From Desulfosporosinus sp. BRH_c37 (GTDB lineage Bacteria > Bacillota > Desulfitobacteriia > Desulfitobacteriales > Desulfitobacteriaceae): a DNA stretch of 37,469 bases. The translations under genes were made by a program, and so were the position numbers. Below, piece by piece: positions 34,781 through 37,469 of this stretch; position 1 is the first letter of the stretch; each line of letters starts with the position of its first letter. The notes under the pieces are model-generated. The model had not been told where the DNA came from. It saw only the letters and a list, made by a program, of their open reading frames with translations, and ran no database searches. The stretch covers positions 1-37,469 of the forward strand of contig LOEW01000102.1 of NCBI GenBank assembly GCA_001516045.1, read 5' to 3'.

Positions 34781-35983
34781 ATGGCTGAAACCTGGATTGA
34801 AGTTGACCTTGATGCGGTAGTTAAAAATTATCAAGAAATTGTTAAGCTCCTCCATCCTGAAACAAGGTGTATGGCAGTCGTGAAAGCAGATGCTTATGGC
34901 TTAGGCGCAGTGGAAGTTGCTCGCTCCTTGGCGCGCGCTGGATGTGAAGCGTTTGCGGTTACGAGAGTTGAAGAAGGGCTAATCTTGCGTGAGCATGGAA
35001 TAGTAGGGCTAATTCTAGTGTTGGGGCCAACCACGGAGGAAGAATGGCCCCGGGCAATTGCGGCTCAGTTACAGTTAACACTCTCTGAATTATCCTCGAT
35101 TGCGGAGTTGAATAAGGTCTGTTCAGTTATGGGATCAGAACAGTCAACGTTAGTCCAGGTCCATCTCAAGGTAGAGACCGGCATGGGGAGAACGGGGTTT
35201 CGCTTTTCCGAACTGGAAGCGCTTTCCCATGTTCTAGATCAATCCCCCCATCTTCAGGTTACAGGAGTATATACTCATTTTGCACGTGCAGCCCGTAAGG
35301 ATAGGGCCTATACATTAGATCAATATCAACGGTTCACGTCCTTTACAGCTCGTCTGGGAGAACTAGGAATTAATCCAACATGGAAACATGTCTGCAACAG
35401 CGCGGCTTTTCTCGATTACTCCGAGTGGCACCATGACTTTGTGCGAATCGGGACATTGCTGATCGGGCATTATCCGGGACAAGGATTTAAAGGAAAATTA
35501 AAGTTAAGCGACCCTTGGATTGCTAAAAGTCGGATTGTTCATCTACGAAAAGTTCCCAAAGGGACCTACGTAGGGTATCAAAGTATCTATCGAACGAAGG
35601 CTGAGACTCAGCTTGCAGTGATTCCAGTGGGGTATGCGGATGGATTTGGCACAGGTCCACATTTCACCCCCCAGGGCTGGGCCGATTTTCTAAGGCTCGT
35701 GATCAAAAACTTTGTAGCATTATTTGGTATTTTCCTCGGGTTAGAAAGAGTGGAACTAAAAGGGAAGACGGTGCGCATTGCTGGTAAAATAGGTATGCAG
35801 CTAACTGTGCTTGATGTGGGCATGCAGGAATGCTCACTGGGGGATGAAGTTGAAATCCCTTTGCGTCGGACTGTGGCAAACCCTCGAATCCCTAGGAGAT
35901 ATAGACAAGATGGACAAATGTTCTCAGAACGGGTTATGGAAGAAGGAGTTTTACCATTTTATAAAGAATATTCCCTTGAATAA
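34781..35983 (+). CDS. alr: Alanine racemase-like PLP enzyme, divergent
   Basis: 400 residues. The PLP barrel is clear: VDLDAVVKNYQEI, PLP lysine K35 in MAVVKADAYGLGA, HLKVETGMGRTGF, GVYTHFA, HVCNSAAFLD, VRIGTLLIGHYPG, catalytic tyrosine Y266 in VGYQSIY, and VIPVGYADGFG. The C-terminal barrel departs from normal: the CMDQ motif of Alr reads GMQL (338-341), and about 30 extra residues (TPQGWADFLRLVIKNFVALFGIF) are inserted before it. It may be a paralogue with other substrate preference rather than the main D-alanine supplier. ATG 34781, closely coupled to the FemAB gene. Confidence 0.85.
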   Translation: MAETWIEVDLDAVVKNYQEIVKLLHPETRCMAVVKADAYGLGAVEVARSLARAGCEAFAVTRVEEGLILREHGIVGLILVLGPTTEEEWPRAIAAQLQLTLSELSSIAELNKVCSVMGSEQSTLVQVHLKVETGMGRTGFRFSELEALSHVLDQSPHLQVTGVYTHFARAARKDRAYTLDQYQRFTSFTARLGELGINPTWKHVCNSAAFLDYSEWHHDFVRIGTLLIGHYPGQGFKGKLKLSDPWIAKSRIVHLRKVPKGTYVGYQSIYRTKAETQLAVIPVGYADGFGTGPHFTPQGWADFLRLVIKNFVALFGIFLGLERVELKGKTVRIAGKIGMQLTVLDVGMQECSLGDEVEIPLRRTVANPRIPRRYRQDGQMFSERVMEEGVLPFYKEYSLE

Positions 35984-36012
35984 GTTAAACATGAGGGAAA
36001 GGGATGTAGGAA

Positions 36013-36375
36013 GTGGGTAAAATTCTTGTCGTAGATGACCAATTTGGTGTGCGGCGCCTGCTCTTTGAGACCTTCCGGGAGGATCAACATGAAGTCGAAA
36101 TGGCAGCGAATGGAGCAGAAGCACTTCAGTTACTTATTGACTTTAAGCCAGATCTCATATTAATGGACATGAAAATGCCCGGAATGAACGGTCTAGAAAC
36201 CTTAGGACAAATTCGTGCCCTGGACCGTCAAGTGGGTGTGATAATGATGACGGCCTATGGGGATACTCAGAATATGGAGCAAGCAAAAGACCTAGGTATT
36301 CTCTATTATATGGGTAAGCCCTTTGATTTGTTTGAGCTAAGAGAACGAGTGAGAGAGATATTAATGGGGACATAG
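36013..36375 (+). CDS. spo0F: Spo0F-like single-domain response regulator
   Basis: 120 residues, a lone receiver: acidic pair D8/D9, phospho-acceptor D52 in LILMDMKMPGMNGLE (nearly identical to Bacillus Spo0F around D54), T80 in MMTAYGD and K102 in MGKPFDLFELRERV. In Bacillus Spo0F relays phosphate from sporulation kinases via Spo0B to Spo0A. Most Clostridia lack a full relay, so the partner here is uncertain, but the position after pyrG matches Bacillus. GTG start 36013 with AAAGGGA about 9 bases upstream. Confidence 0.88.
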   Translation: MGKILVVDDQFGVRRLLFETFREDQHEVEMAANGAEALQLLIDFKPDLILMDMKMPGMNGLETLGQIRALDRQVGVIMMTAYGDTQNMEQAKDLGILYYMGKPFDLFELRERVREILMGT

Positions 36376-36483
36376 TATTAACACAGGTTCTTACTGACCT
36401 ACAAAGTATACTTTTTTGTTAGTCTAAAGGCAGGAAAATCCTCTTGCATGACGAAGTATATGTTGTAGGAAGAGGTGGGAATT

Positions 36484-37170
36484 ATGATTCTAACAACAAA
36501 TACGACGATCGCTATTCAATGTTCCCAATGCGGAGAGCTAGAATTCCATGCCCTCTCTTTATTTGCCTTTTCTCGACGAGGTCGTAAGAACTTGCTCTGT
36601 GGTTGCGGTCTTCAGCTTATGTCCGTAACCAGCAGTAACCTTCAGCAGTTCAACGTTACCTATGCTTGTGCTTACTGTGGGGAGACCCATTATTTACGAT
36701 TAAACCGGCATGCCATATGGGGGAAGGATACGTTGCCACTTACTTGTCCTGCCGTGGAAGCTTCTGTCGGATATATTGGGCCTAAGCAGAAAGTTACCCA
36801 GGCCTGTCATGAGCGTGAAAAATCCATTGGAGAATTGGCATTGGAACTGGGTTATGAGGAAGATTTCGAAAACCCTGAGGTGATGCTAAGGATTTTAGAT
36901 TATCTTCATCGTTTGGCCAAGCAAGGAGATTTAGGATGTGCTTGTGGAAACCATCAGTTATCCTTCGAGTTGTTACCAGATCGTATCGAACTTTATTGTG
37001 AATTCTGTGAAGCAGTGGGCGTAATTTACGCGGACTGTTCGGATAATGTTCGGCAAATCGAAGGAATAAATTCGATGTATCTAGAGGAGAATAAGACTTG
37101 GCATATAAATAATCCATTGCGGGGTCAGCATCTTTCAAAGACAAACGAGGAAGAAAAGAAATGGCGTTAG
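36484..37170 (+). CDS. Multi-zinc-ribbon protein, unknown function
   Basis: 228 residues with five paired-cysteine sites: CSQCGE, CGCG, CAYCGE, CACG and CEFC, enough for two or three zinc ribbons. Between them is a helical segment (SIGELALELGYEEDFENPEVMLRILDYLHRLAKQGDLG). ATG 36484 with AGAGGTGGGA 5 bases before; GTG 36475 lies within that ribosome site and is unlikely. No family name recalled. It follows the Spo0F-like gene by about 110 bases and precedes a repeat block. Nucleic-acid binding is a guess from the zinc ribbons. Confidence 0.7.
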   Translation: MILTTNTTIAIQCSQCGELEFHALSLFAFSRRGRKNLLCGCGLQLMSVTSSNLQQFNVTYACAYCGETHYLRLNRHAIWGKDTLPLTCPAVEASVGYIGPKQKVTQACHEREKSIGELALELGYEEDFENPEVMLRILDYLHRLAKQGDLGCACGNHQLSFELLPDRIELYCEFCEAVGVIYADCSDNVRQIEGINSMYLEENKTWHINNPLRGQHLSKTNEEEKKWR

Positions 37171-37207
37171 TCTCGATGGTCGAGTTATTAAGAATCTTGG
37201 CTAGCGC

Positions 37208-37469
37208 CCGCGAAGACACTGTCTTCGCACGTATTAGCATTCTATTAAGCGCTGGCCATGACTAGAACTATCCTACGCCGATAAGTATTCCTTTCTGGAT
37301 CACGGCTTCGGCGATACTCTCCACTGGAGACTATCGTACTGGAGACTTATGTCACCGGAGACTATCGTGTTCGAGATTAGTAGCGCCGCCAAGACGATAT
37401 GCACGATACTCTCCAGTGGAGAGTATTGCCGAGCCACACACCCAAAATGATACTTCGTGGCGAAGGAAC
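37208..37469. repeat. Repeat block at the window end
   Basis: Holds the 28-bp CGAAGAC-ACT-GTCTTCG string (37211-37238, identical to 26931-26958), a 52-bp module (37268-37319), several GGAGACTATCGT units (37326-37370) matching 26883-26910, and GATACTCTCCAGTGGAGAGTATTGCCGAGCC-like sequence that matches the interior of hairpin element B. It runs off the window. Confidence 0.7.

Overview
The window looks like a chromosomal segment of a spore-forming, Gram-positive anaerobe of the Desulfosporosinus/Desulfitobacterium type (Clostridia, Peptococcaceae). The grounds are spore genes (sleB-ypeB, a Spo0F-like regulator), a conserved Firmicutes block (ywiB-argS-rpoE-pyrG...spo0F), flotillin floA, an ACR3 arsenite operon, frequent TTG/GTG starts with strong Shine-Dalgarno sequences, and many intergenic palindromic repeats. 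The genus is inferred from gene content and style; no database was searched.

Layout. 1-444: 5' part of an IS1634-like transposase (minus). 666-2506: ilvD with a consensus promoter and a mini repeat element in its leader. 2.8-6.1 kb: a secreted NlpC/P60 peptidase, a YbaK-type deacylase, a GT28 lipid glycosyltransferase and a broken radical-SAM gene cut at a repeat element. 6.3-9.1 kb: DUF1836 protein, NfeD, FloA and a small membrane protein. 10.0-12.2 kb: arsR, a metallophosphoesterase and acr3. 12.2-23.9 kb: a phosphate-starvation island. 24.0-26.6 kb: a tiny membrane protein, a 40-bp perfect palindrome, sleB-ypeB. 26.6-27.7 kb: a repeat block. 27.8-32.3 kb: ywiB-argS-rpoE-pyrG. 32.3-33.6 kb: a non-coding island with nested inverted repeats. 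33.7-37.2 kb: femAB-like, alr-like, spo0F-like and a multi-zinc-ribbon protein, then more repeats to the window end.

The most interesting part is 12.2-23.9 kb. Five promoters share one architecture: four PhoP-type hexamers (TTAACA/TTTACA/TTCATT/TTTACA or close variants) at exact 11-bp steps, then 9 bp, then a -10 hexamer. They drive (i) a c-di-GMP enzyme followed by a chemoreceptor on the minus strand, (ii) a zinc-dependent phospholipase C followed by a GT28 diacylglycerol glycosyltransferase, (iii) a PhoP-like regulator with no kinase beside it, (iv) pstS and (v) pstCAB, with phoU just downstream. I infer that phosphate starvation here triggers phosphate uptake, replacement of phospholipids by glycolipids (phospholipase C makes diacylglycerol, the glycosyltransferase caps it with sugar), and a c-di-GMP/chemotaxis response. 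A close paralogue of the glycosyltransferase at 4472-5629 lacks the Pho box and may be the housekeeping copy.

A second theme is repeats. One family (about 65-185 bp) has a hairpin at each end and resembles non-autonomous IS200/IS605-type elements. A second family is a dispersed ~52-bp module, also found inside some of the first. They sit in leaders, at stop codons and at gene breakpoints.
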